DNA of 64,000 nucleotides, taken from NCBI GenBank assembly GCA_028284415.1, contig JANQRU010000005.1:62001-126000 (forward strand). The letters are read 5' to 3'. Under the pieces are notes generated by a model, which saw only the letters and a list, made by a program, of their open reading frames with translations, was not told where the DNA came from and ran no database searches. This DNA comes from Pyrinomonadaceae bacterium. Its GTDB lineage: Bacteria; Acidobacteriota; Blastocatellia; Pyrinomonadales; Pyrinomonadaceae. Positions 1 through 8,743 of the stretch are shown here, piece by piece; the first letter of the stretch is position 1; the number at the start of each line of letters is the position of its first letter. The position numbers were made by a program, and so were the translations under genes.

Positions 1-515
1 TTACAAATCCAACCGGAAATTTAGGTACGATCAAATGCTACCCATGGCACGTTGGTGGAAAATCCTTGCTTCTTGGCGATTCAGCACACGCGATAGTTCC
101 CTTTTATGGGCAAGGAATGAACGCATCATTTGAAGATTGTCGGGTTTTTAATGAAATTCTAGATAAACACGGAACTGACTGGGAAAAGGTTTTTGAAGAA
201 TACAGCAAACAACGGAAAAGAAATACCGACGCAATAGCTGATCTCGCTTTGGAAAACTTCTACGAAATGCGTGATGCAGTTGCCGATCCCGTTTTTGTTA
301 AAAAGCGTGAACTCGAAATGAAACTCGAACAAACCTTTCCTGACTATTTTTCAAAGTATTCGCTCGTAACTTTCCGTGATGAAATTCCCTATTACGATGC
401 CCAAAAACGAGGAAACTCTCAGAATGATGTCCTAATGAATATCTGTGAGAATGTTGACGATGTAAGCGAAATTGACTTGAATGAAGTAGTAAAACAAGTA
501 AAGACTATTTTCTAA
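1..515 (+). CDS. kmo: Kynurenine 3-monooxygenase, C-terminal part (5' end outside window)
   Basis: This is the end of an FAD-dependent aromatic hydroxylase; the frame enters at base 3 and stops at a TAA at 513-515. Kynurenine 3-monooxygenase converts L-kynurenine to 3-hydroxykynurenine with NADPH and O2, in tryptophan breakdown or NAD synthesis through quinolinate. The visible support is the second flavin-binding segment GDSAHAIVPFYGQGMNA (about residues 25-41 of the visible part), followed by FEDC, and then a helical C-terminal region typical of the family. A cyclase of the kynurenine-formamidase type at 3387-4193 fits the same pathway. The NAD/FAD-binding N-terminus is not visible, so another group A flavoprotein hydroxylase cannot be fully excluded. 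Confidence 0.85.
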   Translation, partial: TNPTGNLGTIKCYPWHVGGKSLLLGDSAHAIVPFYGQGMNASFEDCRVFNEILDKHGTDWEKVFEEYSKQRKRNTDAIADLALENFYEMRDAVADPVFVKKRELEMKLEQTFPDYFSKYSLVTFRDEIPYYDAQKRGNSQNDVLMNICENVDDVSEIDLNEVVKQVKTIF

Positions 516-521
516 ACCATA

Positions 522-938
522 ATGAGCGAGTATTTTGAACCAATTGAAACAGAAGTTGGAATTATCTTTGGAAGGGATGCAATTTACCTAGATGATATAA
601 AGTTTAATCTTTTTCCACATAAGGCTACTTTCTTTGGAGAGTTAAATGGTCACCTTTGTTCTAATCTTAAGAATACTTCCAAATGGATTAGTTAGTCATT
701 AACATTTCCTAATATCTTGGGCTTTCGGATGATTGAACTTGATTTTGGAGATTTTATGGGAAAGTCCAGCTTTGATTTTGTTCAAAATTCAAAATGGATT
801 GCCGAGATGAGAAATTTGGATTCTGCCTCAAAAGTGAAACCTCAGCATAAGCATTATTTTTTACAAACTTATGATGACATATTTGAAATTGTAAGTTTTG
901 AATATACATTGAAACTTCTAGATTCAAGAGATAAATGA
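522..938 (+). pseudogene. Unknown small protein gene interrupted by an in-frame TAG
   Basis: An ATG at 522 opens a frame that stops at a TAG at 693-695 after 57 codons. The same frame continues without another stop to 938; a TTG at 717 would restart it as a 73-residue piece. Together the two parts would make a coherent product of about 138 residues: acidic and aromatic, with FEPIETEVGIIFGRD near the start and HYFLQTYDDIFEIVSFEY near the end. The family is not recognised. It may be a decaying gene, a base error, or two short peptides. It follows kmo by 6 bases on the same strand. Confidence 0.5.
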
Positions 939-969
939 TCATCTACAAAAAATAGAATCGAGGTGATTA

Positions 970-1332
970 ATGAAACAAAGCATAAGAGCCTGCGTTGCAT
1001 TTATTGCGGGAAATTTAATTGAAAAGCAAGATAGTGAAAGAATTTATGATTATACTGCTGAAGAATACTTCGACATTAGTGGGAAAATCGAGGATAGTGA
1101 AATCAAAATTTACGATTATTCAAGAAGTTGCGAAATCACGGGAAAGCTAAAAGATAAAGATTACTTGCTATATGATTACGGGACGGGCGAGGACATCAGA
1201 TTATCTATCGTGGGCAATAAATTTGGTGGATATGATTACAACACAGGCTTAGAATTCAGCGGCACGGTAGATGGTAACCAAATATCTTTCTATGATAATG
1301 AACACGAAGATTATTTTGACTACAAATTATAG
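970..1332 (+). CDS. Hypothetical YDY-repeat protein
   Basis: This 120-residue protein has no recognised family. After a short N-terminal segment (MKQSIRACVAFIAGNLI) it consists of about five degenerate units of 18-24 residues. Each unit opens with YDY or a variant (IYDYTAEEYFDIS, IYDYSRSCEIT, LYDYGTGEDIRLS, GYDYNTGLEFSG, FYDNEHEDYFDY). Alternating hydrophobic positions and G-x-h pairs suggest short beta strands, so a small beta-solenoid or stacked-hairpin fold is likely (inference). The Shine-Dalgarno AGGTGA lies 4-5 bases before the ATG. No signal peptide or membrane segment is visible. Function is unknown. Confidence 0.6.
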   Translation: MKQSIRACVAFIAGNLIEKQDSERIYDYTAEEYFDISGKIEDSEIKIYDYSRSCEITGKLKDKDYLLYDYGTGEDIRLSIVGNKFGGYDYNTGLEFSGTVDGNQISFYDNEHEDYFDYKL

Positions 1333-1385
1333 TAAAATAAATTTTTCTGAAAATTTATAGATTAACCGATTCTAATTTAACTTTT

Positions 1386-3380
1386 ATGACACAAACAACA
1401 GCATTAGAAAACACTTCCACATTTATGACCGATGCTCCTTTTTGGACTGACAGACTTAATGAGAAAACCTTCAGCGAAATGCAGAATGGAAGGTTGGAAA
1501 AGGCAGACCAAATACTCAAGCAGATGCTTTCTGTTAATGAAGAAAGAACTATTGAAAACACGCTTGTACCGTATAATGAAATACTAATTTTGCTTGATTC
1601 TATCGCGGCTCAATCTAGTCTGATGCAAAATGTCCATCCAGCAGAGGAATTTCGCACAACTTCTGAAAAACTTTCTCAAAAAGTTTCGGCTTTTGGTAGC
1701 GAGCTTTCCTTAAATCGAGACGTTTTCGATGCTATTTCTGCTGTTGATTTAACAGATGCTGATGAAATTACAAAATACTACGTTGATAAAGTATTGCGAG
1801 ATTTCAGACTTGCAGGTGTTGATAAAGATTTAGAAACCCGCGAAAAAATAAAAGCCCTCAAAGAAGAAATTGTTCTGATTGGTCAAGAATTTAGTCGCAA
1901 CATACGAAATAGCAAACGCGAAGTAATCATTGAAGACACCTCTGAATTAGAAGGACTGCCGCAGGACTTTATCGAAAATCACCAACCTGACGAAAATGGA
2001 AAAATCACTCTCACTACTGACTACCCCGATGCTGTGCCTGTTATGTCTTACGCCAAAAGCGGAAAGCTACGTAAGGATATGTACTTTGAGTTTAACAATC
2101 GTGCATATCCTGAAAATATCGACGTACTCGAAAAACTCGCTGCGAAGCGTTTTGAATTGGCAAACCTTTTAGGATTTGAAAATTATGCAGATTATGTGAC
2201 CGCTGACAAAATGATCAAATCAGGTTCCAATGCCTCTGAATTTATAACCAAAATTGTTGAAGCGGCTAAAGCTAGAGGCAAAGCTGAATATCAGGAATTA
2301 TTAGAAAGAAAAAGAAAAGACACTCCCAGTGCAGAAGCCGTAAACCGTTGGGAATCAACTTACTATACAGAATTAGTCAGCAAAGAAAATTACAGCTTCG
2401 ATTCACAAAGCATCCGACCTTACTATCAATATAATAAAGTTAAAAATGGAGCTTTAGACGTCACAAGCAGACTATTCGGAGTCAGTTTCAAACAAAGAAA
2501 AGATGTCCCTGTTTGGCATGAAGCGGTTGAATGCTGGGAGATGTTTGAGGATGGAAAACTTGTGGGGCGTTTTTATCTCGACATGCATCCGCGTGAGGGC
2601 AAATACAGCCACGCCGCTCAGTTCGACATACGCACAGGAATTCCCGAGAGGCAAATTCCCGAAGCTACTTTGGTTTGTAATTTTCCTGAAGAAACAGATG
2701 ATAACCCAGGTTTGATGGAACAAGGAGACGTTGAAACCTTTTTCCATGAATTTGGACATCTTTTGCACACGCTGTTTGCAAAACATTCAAAGTGGGTTCA
2801 GCTTGGCGGAATTTCTACTGAATGGGATTTTGTTGAAGCCCCTTCACAAATGCTGGAAGAATGGGCAAAAGATGCGAAAACGCTTCAAACATTTGCTAAG
2901 CATTATGAAACAGGTGAACCGATCCCAACTGATCTGGTAGATCAAATGAACCGTGCGAGTGAATTTGGTAAAGGTTTATACGTTTTAAGACAAATGGAAT
3001 ATGCAAGATTATCCTTGAGCATCTATGACCGCAAACCTGAAAAAGTAGATACAGATAAATTAATCAAGGAAATTGCCCAAGATTATTCACCTTTCCCATT
3101 TGTTGAAGATACACATATGCAAGCCGCTTTTGGTCATCTAAATGGTTATTCCGCAATATATTACACCTATATGTGGTCGCTCGTTCTGGCAAAAGATTTA
3201 TTCAGCGAATTTGATAGATCCAATATGTTCAACCAAGATATCGCTAGAAAATACCGGCAAAATGTCCTGAATCCAGGCAGTACAAAACCTGCTGAAAAAT
3301 TGGTTGAAAGTTTCCTCGGTAGAAAATCCAACTTTGAAGCTTATCAGTATTGGTTAAATTCAGAAGTCGCCGAAGCTTGA
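1386..3380 (+). CDS. M3 family oligoendopeptidase (thimet oligopeptidase / PrlC type)
   Basis: This is a cytosolic zinc metallopeptidase that cleaves short peptides, often products of larger proteases such as Lon. At 664 residues it has full family length. The zinc motif HEFGH is at residues 454-458 inside FFHEFGHLLH, and the downstream segment GGISTEWDFVEAPSQMLEEW carries the third zinc-ligand glutamate of the M3 family. The N-terminal two-thirds is the long helical part seen in Dcp and PrlC. No signal peptide is present. No clear Shine-Dalgarno precedes the ATG. The cyclase gene follows after only 6 bases, so the two are probably co-transcribed. The exact subfamily (prlC or dcp) cannot be fixed by eye. 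Confidence 0.9.
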   Translation: MTQTTALENTSTFMTDAPFWTDRLNEKTFSEMQNGRLEKADQILKQMLSVNEERTIENTLVPYNEILILLDSIAAQSSLMQNVHPAEEFRTTSEKLSQKVSAFGSELSLNRDVFDAISAVDLTDADEITKYYVDKVLRDFRLAGVDKDLETREKIKALKEEIVLIGQEFSRNIRNSKREVIIEDTSELEGLPQDFIENHQPDENGKITLTTDYPDAVPVMSYAKSGKLRKDMYFEFNNRAYPENIDVLEKLAAKRFELANLLGFENYADYVTADKMIKSGSNASEFITKIVEAAKARGKAEYQELLERKRKDTPSAEAVNRWESTYYTELVSKENYSFDSQSIRPYYQYNKVKNGALDVTSRLFGVSFKQRKDVPVWHEAVECWEMFEDGKLVGRFYLDMHPREGKYSHAAQFDIRTGIPERQIPEATLVCNFPEETDDNPGLMEQGDVETFFHEFGHLLHTLFAKHSKWVQLGGISTEWDFVEAPSQMLEEWAKDAKTLQTFAKHYETGEPIPTDLVDQMNRASEFGKGLYVLRQMEYARLSLSIYDRKPEKVDTDKLIKEIAQDYSPFPFVEDTHMQAAFGHLNGYSAIYYTYMWSLVLAKDLFSEFDRSNMFNQDIARKYRQNVLNPGSTKPAEKLVESFLGRKSNFEAYQYWLNSEVAEA

Positions 3381-3386
3381 ATAACT

Positions 3387-4193
3387 ATGAAATTAACCGT
3401 TCAAATCAATGGAATTGAATATGACATAAATCCTCACAAATTTTATGACATTTCCATTCCGCTCAAGTTCAATTCTGAACAGCCTAACGCTTACGGCGTT
3501 GATAAAGCAACCTCAGAGCCTTGCAGAGCAGGCGATTTAATTGGAGATACGAGACAAGGCGGAAGCGTCAACTTTGAAAAATACACTTTCATCCCACATT
3601 GTAATGGAACTCACACCGAATGCGTCGGGCATATTACAAACAAAAGAATCTCAATCCGCAACTGCCTACAAGATGTTTTTATCCCTGCTACTTTGATTTC
3701 AGTGAATCCTGAAAAAGCGGATAAAATTGATGAAACTTATCCTGTTAGATTAAACGAAAATGATGAGTTAATAACTCGTAAATCTATTCAAAACTCAAAT
3801 TTCAACACCCAAGATGTTGATGCTTTAATTATAAGAACTTTACCAAATGACGACAGCAAACTAACTAGAAAATATGGCGAATATATTCCGCCCTTTTTCT
3901 CCAATGAAGCAATGGATTTTATCATTGAATCAGGAGTTAAACATCTGCTTGTTGATGTCCCTTCAATAGACAAAATTTTTGATGACGGAAAACTATCTAA
4001 TCATCGAAAATTTTGGAATATTGAAACTGGAAAATTTGCACTCAATAACAACAGCAACACGAATAACACGATCACAGAAATGATTTACGTTCCAAATGAA
4101 CTAAATGACGGCGATTATCTGCTAAACCTACAAATTGCCGCCTTCGAATCTGATACAAGTCCAAGTCGCCCAATACTTTTTAATCTATTATAA
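3387..4193 (+). CDS. Cyclase family protein, kynurenine formamidase-like
   Basis: This 268-residue protein belongs to the metal-dependent cyclase/formamidase fold. It carries a variant of the family motif HxGTHxDxPxH as HCNGTHTECVGH starting at residue 71, with Glu where Asp is usual and a Val-Gly in place of the proline region. Bacterial KynB enzymes of this fold hydrolyse N-formylkynurenine to kynurenine. The kynurenine 3-monooxygenase gene 2.9 kb upstream makes that reaction plausible, but the motif departs from canonical KynB and other cyclases are possible. The gene sits 6 bases after the M3 peptidase, and its TAA abuts the ATG of the next gene. Confidence 0.72.
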   Translation: MKLTVQINGIEYDINPHKFYDISIPLKFNSEQPNAYGVDKATSEPCRAGDLIGDTRQGGSVNFEKYTFIPHCNGTHTECVGHITNKRISIRNCLQDVFIPATLISVNPEKADKIDETYPVRLNENDELITRKSIQNSNFNTQDVDALIIRTLPNDDSKLTRKYGEYIPPFFSNEAMDFIIESGVKHLLVDVPSIDKIFDDGKLSNHRKFWNIETGKFALNNNSNTNNTITEMIYVPNELNDGDYLLNLQIAAFESDTSPSRPILFNLL

Positions 4194-5207
4194 ATGGCAA
4201 AATTACCTAGTATTTCCAGCATTTTGGAAACCATACGCTACAAAGAATGGTGGGTATATAAAATTGTAATCATTTTAGGAACTTGTTTTGCTACTTCACA
4301 CCTCTTAAAAATTCCCTTTAATCAATTAATTCCTTTTTTACTATTTTTACTGGTTTCTCTTATTCCGGGAGCAATATATGTAAGTCTTATCAATGATCTT
4401 ACTGATCTAGAAGATGATCTGAAAGCAGGAAAAGAAAATAGATTAATCGGCAAATCCCAAAATATATACTTTGTCTCAATTGCTATTTGCCTACTATTCG
4501 GAATTATTATTTGCTTTTACCTGCCTAAATTAGCACTCTTGCTATATTCACTTGCCTGGATCTCTTACACTTTATATTCAGTTCCACCACTTAGATTAAA
4601 AAGACACGGCTTTTTTGGAGTTTTAGCAGATGCCTTGGGGGCTAACTTTTTCCCTCAACTTTATACAGTTGCAATTGTAACTCATTGGTTCAATAAAGAA
4701 TTAGATATTTATTGGTTTAGCTTGATTGGTATCTGGTCTCTTTTTTGGGGGCTACGCGGAATTCTTTGGCATCAGTTAAAAGATAAAGCCAATGATCAAG
4801 TGTCTGAAATAAAAACCTTTGTTCAAAAGCACAATTTTGAATTTGTTAAAAACTTAGGTGTAAAGGTTTTCTTTCCAATAGAGTTTGCTTCAATTATTGT
4901 GATTCTTGTTTATTCAAGAGGATATGCAGCTATTATCTTCTTGCTAGTTTACTTCTTTCTTGAATGGCTCAGGTACTCTCTTTTAAGTGCGAAAATAATA
5001 TTATTAGTTCCCACCAATGAATATAGAATTTTTATGCTTGAGTATTACAGTATTTTTTTTCCGTTTGCTTATATAATAAGCGGCTTAAATTTTTCGATAT
5101 TATCTTGGCTCATTTTAATCTGTTTTATAGCTTTTTTCTTTCAAAGCTTAAAAGAGCTAATTCAAGAGTCCGGAAAACTATTAAAAGAATTCCTTTTAGG
5201 TTATTAG
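4194..5207 (+). CDS. UbiA-family membrane prenyltransferase
   Basis: This 337-residue integral membrane protein has about eight hydrophobic segments. The UbiA aspartate-rich motif appears as NDLTDLEDD from about residue 67, and a second acidic patch occurs as QLKDKANDQ in the middle. UbiA enzymes move a prenyl group from a prenyl diphosphate to an acceptor such as a quinone, haem, glycerophosphate or phosphoribose. The gene's ATG directly follows the stop of the cyclase, and glycosyltransferases follow. A role in lipid-linked precursor synthesis for a surface glycan is therefore likely, although that is inferred from context. The acceptor cannot be predicted. Confidence 0.75.
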   Translation: MAKLPSISSILETIRYKEWWVYKIVIILGTCFATSHLLKIPFNQLIPFLLFLLVSLIPGAIYVSLINDLTDLEDDLKAGKENRLIGKSQNIYFVSIAICLLFGIIICFYLPKLALLLYSLAWISYTLYSVPPLRLKRHGFFGVLADALGANFFPQLYTVAIVTHWFNKELDIYWFSLIGIWSLFWGLRGILWHQLKDKANDQVSEIKTFVQKHNFEFVKNLGVKVFFPIEFASIIVILVYSRGYAAIIFLLVYFFLEWLRYSLLSAKIILLVPTNEYRIFMLEYYSIFFPFAYIISGLNFSILSWLILICFIAFFFQSLKELIQESGKLLKEFLLGY

Positions 5208-5411
5208 ATGTATTTAAAATATCCTTTGCTTTTAATAAAATATAAGCTATACTTTCCAGCGATTACAAAACTTTTTTTTCAACCAATTTTAGAAGCTTAT
5301 TGGTTCATTAATAAGCTTAAACTCCCAATTACATCTCCTACACTATATTTAGTTCTCCCGCGCCAACATTATGAATGGTGCGAAAAGTATAGTGATTATA
5401 TCCAGCATTGA
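5208..5411 (+). CDS. Possible small hydrophobic protein
   Basis: An open frame of 67 codons starts at an ATG immediately after the UbiA stop codon. It ends 41 bases inside the next glycosyltransferase gene in another frame. The product starts MYLKYPLLLIKYKLYFP and is rich in Leu, Lys and Tyr, with no recognised domain. Tight coupling at both ends is the only argument that it is real; without it the 163 bases between the two neighbours would be an unusually long gap for this operon. It could equally be chance. Confidence 0.28.
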   Translation: MYLKYPLLLIKYKLYFPAITKLFFQPILEAYWFINKLKLPITSPTLYLVLPRQHYEWCEKYSDYIQH

Positions 5412-6642
5412 CTGGAGTTTTAATTGGCAGGGTCCGCAAGAGATTGCAACGAGACTGGCGAAAGAGGGTTACTGTGTCTTTTTCATTGAAAACACAGGCG
5501 TTCGCATCCCAAACTATAAAGATTTACCTCGCGTAAAAAGTCGGCTTAAAAACTGGAAAAATAGAAATAGAAATAATTTAACCATTCAAGTTGAAGAAAA
5601 TATTCATATTTTCTCACCGATAGTATTGCCTCCATTCGGTTCAAGTTTACAAAGAAAAATAAACCAGCATTATTTTTTACCTCTAATTAAGAAAGCAGCT
5701 CAGAACTTAGGTATTGAAGATCCGTCAATATTGACCTTTTTGCCAACTGATACAGCTGCTGACCTTATTAAAACCTTTAAAACTGACAAGAGCCACGTGA
5801 TGTACTACGTAGCTGGTGATTTTGATAAATTGGTCAAAGATGAAGATAAATTACGCAACAGTGAATTAGAAGTAGTTGACTTAAGTGATTCAGTTGTAAC
5901 AATTTGCGACAGTCTTTCTGATCGTTATAAGAATTCAAATGCAGAAGTTAAAACAATTCCTTATGGTGTCGATCTAAAAGCATTTCTCAGAGGTAATAAA
6001 TCAAAACTTGCCAAATTTGCAAAACAAATTAGCTCTAGTTTCACAGAAGAAACCAAACACGTTATCGGTTACGTTGGAGCTCTGCATAGACATGTAGATG
6101 TTGAATTATTAGAAGCTGCCGCAAAAATGAAAAAGGACTGGTCTTGGGTATTTGTTGGACCAATTCATACGAATGTTACGAGACTGGAAAAACTATCTAA
6201 CCTTAGCTTTCTTGGTGCTAAACCTCATAAAGAGCTTGTTTACTATATAAAAAACTTCGACGTTTGTATGATTCCCTATGTAAATTCTCCATTTACTCAA
6301 ACCGTCGTACCTGTAAAACTCAATGAATATTTAGCCGTTGGAAAACCTGTTGTCGCTACAGATATCCCGCTAGTACGAAAATTTAATGAAAAATATAACG
6401 TAATAAACATTTGTACTAATGATGCAAAAGAATTTACTTCCACAATCAATGATTGTCTGATCAAAACTGATGACCAATTAACAATAGAAAACCGTAAAAA
6501 CGTCGCACAGCAATCCAATTGGGAGTCAAAATTTGAAAACATACACAAAATAATTAATGGAAATGTAGAAGAAAGAAGTGTTTTTCCTTTGCCACTAAAA
6601 ATAAAATCTAAAACTCAAAAAGCATTCTCCTATGAACCCTAA
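5371..6642 (+). CDS. Glycosyltransferase, GT4-like
   Basis: This 423-residue cytoplasmic or membrane-associated GT-B fold glycosyltransferase probably moves a sugar from a nucleotide-sugar donor to a lipid-linked acceptor. The N-terminal Rossmann half starts SIVIISSIDWSFNWQGPQE. The C-terminal donor-binding half holds HVIGYVGALHRHVDVELLE, WVFVGPIH and the family segment VPVKLNEYLAVGKPVVAT (about residues 312-329), where Glu would contact the donor phosphate. It overlaps the next gene by 11 bases, as expected inside an operon. The sugar and linkage cannot be read from sequence. Confidence 0.88.
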   Translation: MNGAKSIVIISSIDWSFNWQGPQEIATRLAKEGYCVFFIENTGVRIPNYKDLPRVKSRLKNWKNRNRNNLTIQVEENIHIFSPIVLPPFGSSLQRKINQHYFLPLIKKAAQNLGIEDPSILTFLPTDTAADLIKTFKTDKSHVMYYVAGDFDKLVKDEDKLRNSELEVVDLSDSVVTICDSLSDRYKNSNAEVKTIPYGVDLKAFLRGNKSKLAKFAKQISSSFTEETKHVIGYVGALHRHVDVELLEAAAKMKKDWSWVFVGPIHTNVTRLEKLSNLSFLGAKPHKELVYYIKNFDVCMIPYVNSPFTQTVVPVKLNEYLAVGKPVVATDIPLVRKFNEKYNVINICTNDAKEFTSTINDCLIKTDDQLTIENRKNVAQQSNWESKFENIHKIINGNVEERSVFPLPLKIKSKTQKAFSYEP

Positions 6643-7840
6643 TCCCAAAAACATTGTCATATTTAGCTCCTGCATTGAAAAATGGGGAGGAAGTGAAGAA
6701 CTTTGGTCGCAAACCGCTGAATTCTTAGCGAAACGAGGATATAAAATACATATCTTTAAACTGAGCATAGATTTTGCTCATCCACGGATAAAAAGTCTGC
6801 TCAATTTGGGCTGTGAAATAACAGATTTAAATGAGTATTTGCCCAATATCCTACGTCGGGTATGGAATCGCTTTCTACCATTTAACAGCCATCGAACACT
6901 CCCCTTCTACATAAAGAGAGTTTTAGCAAAAAGCATCCGCAGATTAGAACCTGAATTAATAATTATTTCTCAGGGAGTAAATTTCGATGGCTTGCCATTT
7001 CTTGAGCTATGCCCATTGGATAAATTTCCGTATGTGACCATTTCACAAAAAGCCATTAAATATCTTTATCCAAATGACTGGGCAAGAGATGAAATGAAAG
7101 ATATTTGGAGAAATGCAAAGAAGAATTATTTTGTTTCGCAAGACAACCTTCAAATTACTCAAAACCAGTTCGGAATGACATTTAATAATGCAGAAGTTGT
7201 TCGTAATCCTTTTTTGGTTAAATTCGAAGAACCCTTTGGCTGGGATTTTAATCCTGAAGAAAAAATTAAGCTGGCTTGTGTTGGGAGATTGTATGTTTTG
7301 GATAAAGGACAGGACACAATTCTTAACGTTTTAGCACAGGAAAAATGGCGTCGGAGAAATATTGAAGTTTCGTTTTACGGAAAAGGCGTCAATGAAGAAG
7401 GGATCAAAGATTTGGCAAAGTATCTAAAATTGGAAAATGTAAAATTTAAGGGACACGTTTCCGATATTGAAGCCATTTGGAAAGAAAATCAGGCTTTGGT
7501 TTTACCAGCCAGAAATGAAGGATTACCGCTTGTTGTAGTAGAAGCTATGATGTGCGGCAGAATACCGATAGTTACAAATGTCGGTGGCACTGCTGAAGTT
7601 GTAAGAGATGAGCAAACAGGTTTTATTTCCAACGGAACTGATGAAAAAAGCTTTGATGAAACCTTAGAGAGAGCTTGGCAAAGACGAGATGAATGGAATC
7701 AAATTGGAAAATTAGCCGCACATAACATTCGAACATTTGTATCAGAAAACCCGGCTGAAGATTTTGCAGATAAGTTAGAGCAAATAATTGAGCCTAAACC
7801 AATTGCAATAGCTACGGCTCCTCAGAGTGAACCATGTTAG
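6632..7840 (+). CDS. Glycosyltransferase family 4 protein
   Basis: This is a 402-residue GT-B glycosyltransferase of the GT4 type. The start region is IVIFSSCIEKWGGSEELW, where the glycine-rich loop closes over the donor. The C-terminal half has KLACVGRLYVLDKGQD and the characteristic E-x7-E block NEGLPLVVVEAMMCGRIPIV, followed by GGTAEVV. It overlaps the upstream glycosyltransferase by 11 bases and the downstream one by 7, indicating translational coupling within the glycan operon. The donor and acceptor are unknown. Confidence 0.92.
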   Translation: MNPNPKNIVIFSSCIEKWGGSEELWSQTAEFLAKRGYKIHIFKLSIDFAHPRIKSLLNLGCEITDLNEYLPNILRRVWNRFLPFNSHRTLPFYIKRVLAKSIRRLEPELIIISQGVNFDGLPFLELCPLDKFPYVTISQKAIKYLYPNDWARDEMKDIWRNAKKNYFVSQDNLQITQNQFGMTFNNAEVVRNPFLVKFEEPFGWDFNPEEKIKLACVGRLYVLDKGQDTILNVLAQEKWRRRNIEVSFYGKGVNEEGIKDLAKYLKLENVKFKGHVSDIEAIWKENQALVLPARNEGLPLVVVEAMMCGRIPIVTNVGGTAEVVRDEQTGFISNGTDEKSFDETLERAWQRRDEWNQIGKLAAHNIRTFVSENPAEDFADKLEQIIEPKPIAIATAPQSEPC

Positions 7841-8730
7841 CTTCTGTCATAATTCCAACTTATAATCGTGCTGACAAACTTGTCAGAGCAATCAATAGTG
7901 CGATAAATCAAACTTATCCGCATAAACAGATCATAGTTGTGGATGATGGCTCAACTGATAACACAAGGGATGTAGTAAAAAAATTCCCTGAGATTAAATA
8001 CTTTTACCAAAGAAATAAAAGACAAGCAGCAGCCAGAAATAGCGGTCTAAAATTAGCAAAAGGTAAATATGTGACGACTTTGGATTCCGATGATATTTGG
8101 AATGAAGGCTTTCTAACTAAAAGTATAGAATGCCTCAAAAAACACGATTTAGATTTTGTTTTTTCGAGCTGGACAGCTCTTAAAGATGGTGGATATTTTC
8201 CAAGTGCCTGGGAAATATCTAAAGCTTGGAATCAGTATGTGAATAACCCGCAAGATGATTGGTTTTTACTTTCGCCTGCACAAGTCAGGCAGTTATTTAT
8301 AGAGATTTGTCCTGCCCCTTCATCTTCTTTGGTTATCAGAAAAGATTCGATTGTTTCTGAATGGAATTCTGACTTAATCATTGCTGATGACTGGTGTTTT
8401 ATTCTAGATATGGTCATCAAAAAACAATGCCGTGCTGGATTTACGCTACAAAGACTATGGCAAAAAAGTGTTCATAGCGACAATATTTATGACGGGAGAA
8501 ATCGGGGAGAGATAGCCAAAGAATTAGAGGTTCATGATACGCGCCTCATGAGAAATAGACATTTATCGAAATTATCATTTAATGAAAAAATGACTCTAAA
8601 TAAAAGAATCATCAAAGGTCATATTGTCCAAGCATTATTTTTTGCAAGAGACAATTTTGGAATCAGAAACCCCCAAAGATTATGGCGTTCAAACCTTGAA
8701 CTAAAAAACGAAATAAAACCTGTAAAATAG
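7834..8730 (+). CDS. Glycosyltransferase family 2 protein
   Basis: This 298-residue GT-A glycosyltransferase has the GT2 opening ASVIIPTYNRADKLVRAI, the nucleotide-binding VVDDGSTDNT, and the metal-binding acidic motif TLDSDDIW at about residues 88-95. An ADDW motif further on (IIADDWCF) is the usual position of the catalytic base. There is no membrane anchor. Its ATG lies inside the 3' end of the preceding glycosyltransferase. It probably adds one residue to the repeat unit exported by the ABC permease encoded next. Confidence 0.92.
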   Translation: MLASVIIPTYNRADKLVRAINSAINQTYPHKQIIVVDDGSTDNTRDVVKKFPEIKYFYQRNKRQAAARNSGLKLAKGKYVTTLDSDDIWNEGFLTKSIECLKKHDLDFVFSSWTALKDGGYFPSAWEISKAWNQYVNNPQDDWFLLSPAQVRQLFIEICPAPSSSLVIRKDSIVSEWNSDLIIADDWCFILDMVIKKQCRAGFTLQRLWQKSVHSDNIYDGRNRGEIAKELEVHDTRLMRNRHLSKLSFNEKMTLNKRIIKGHIVQALFFARDNFGIRNPQRLWRSNLELKNEIKPVK

Positions 8731-8743
8731 AATATATTAGTAA

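Noticed and set aside
2472..2786. Open frame antisense to the M3 peptidase
   Set aside because: The overlapping gene has an intact zinc motif and full family length; the antisense frame shows no domain.
5208..5411. Treating the small frame after UbiA as a certain gene
   Set aside because: It has no domain and overlaps the next gene, so it is kept only as a low-confidence entry.
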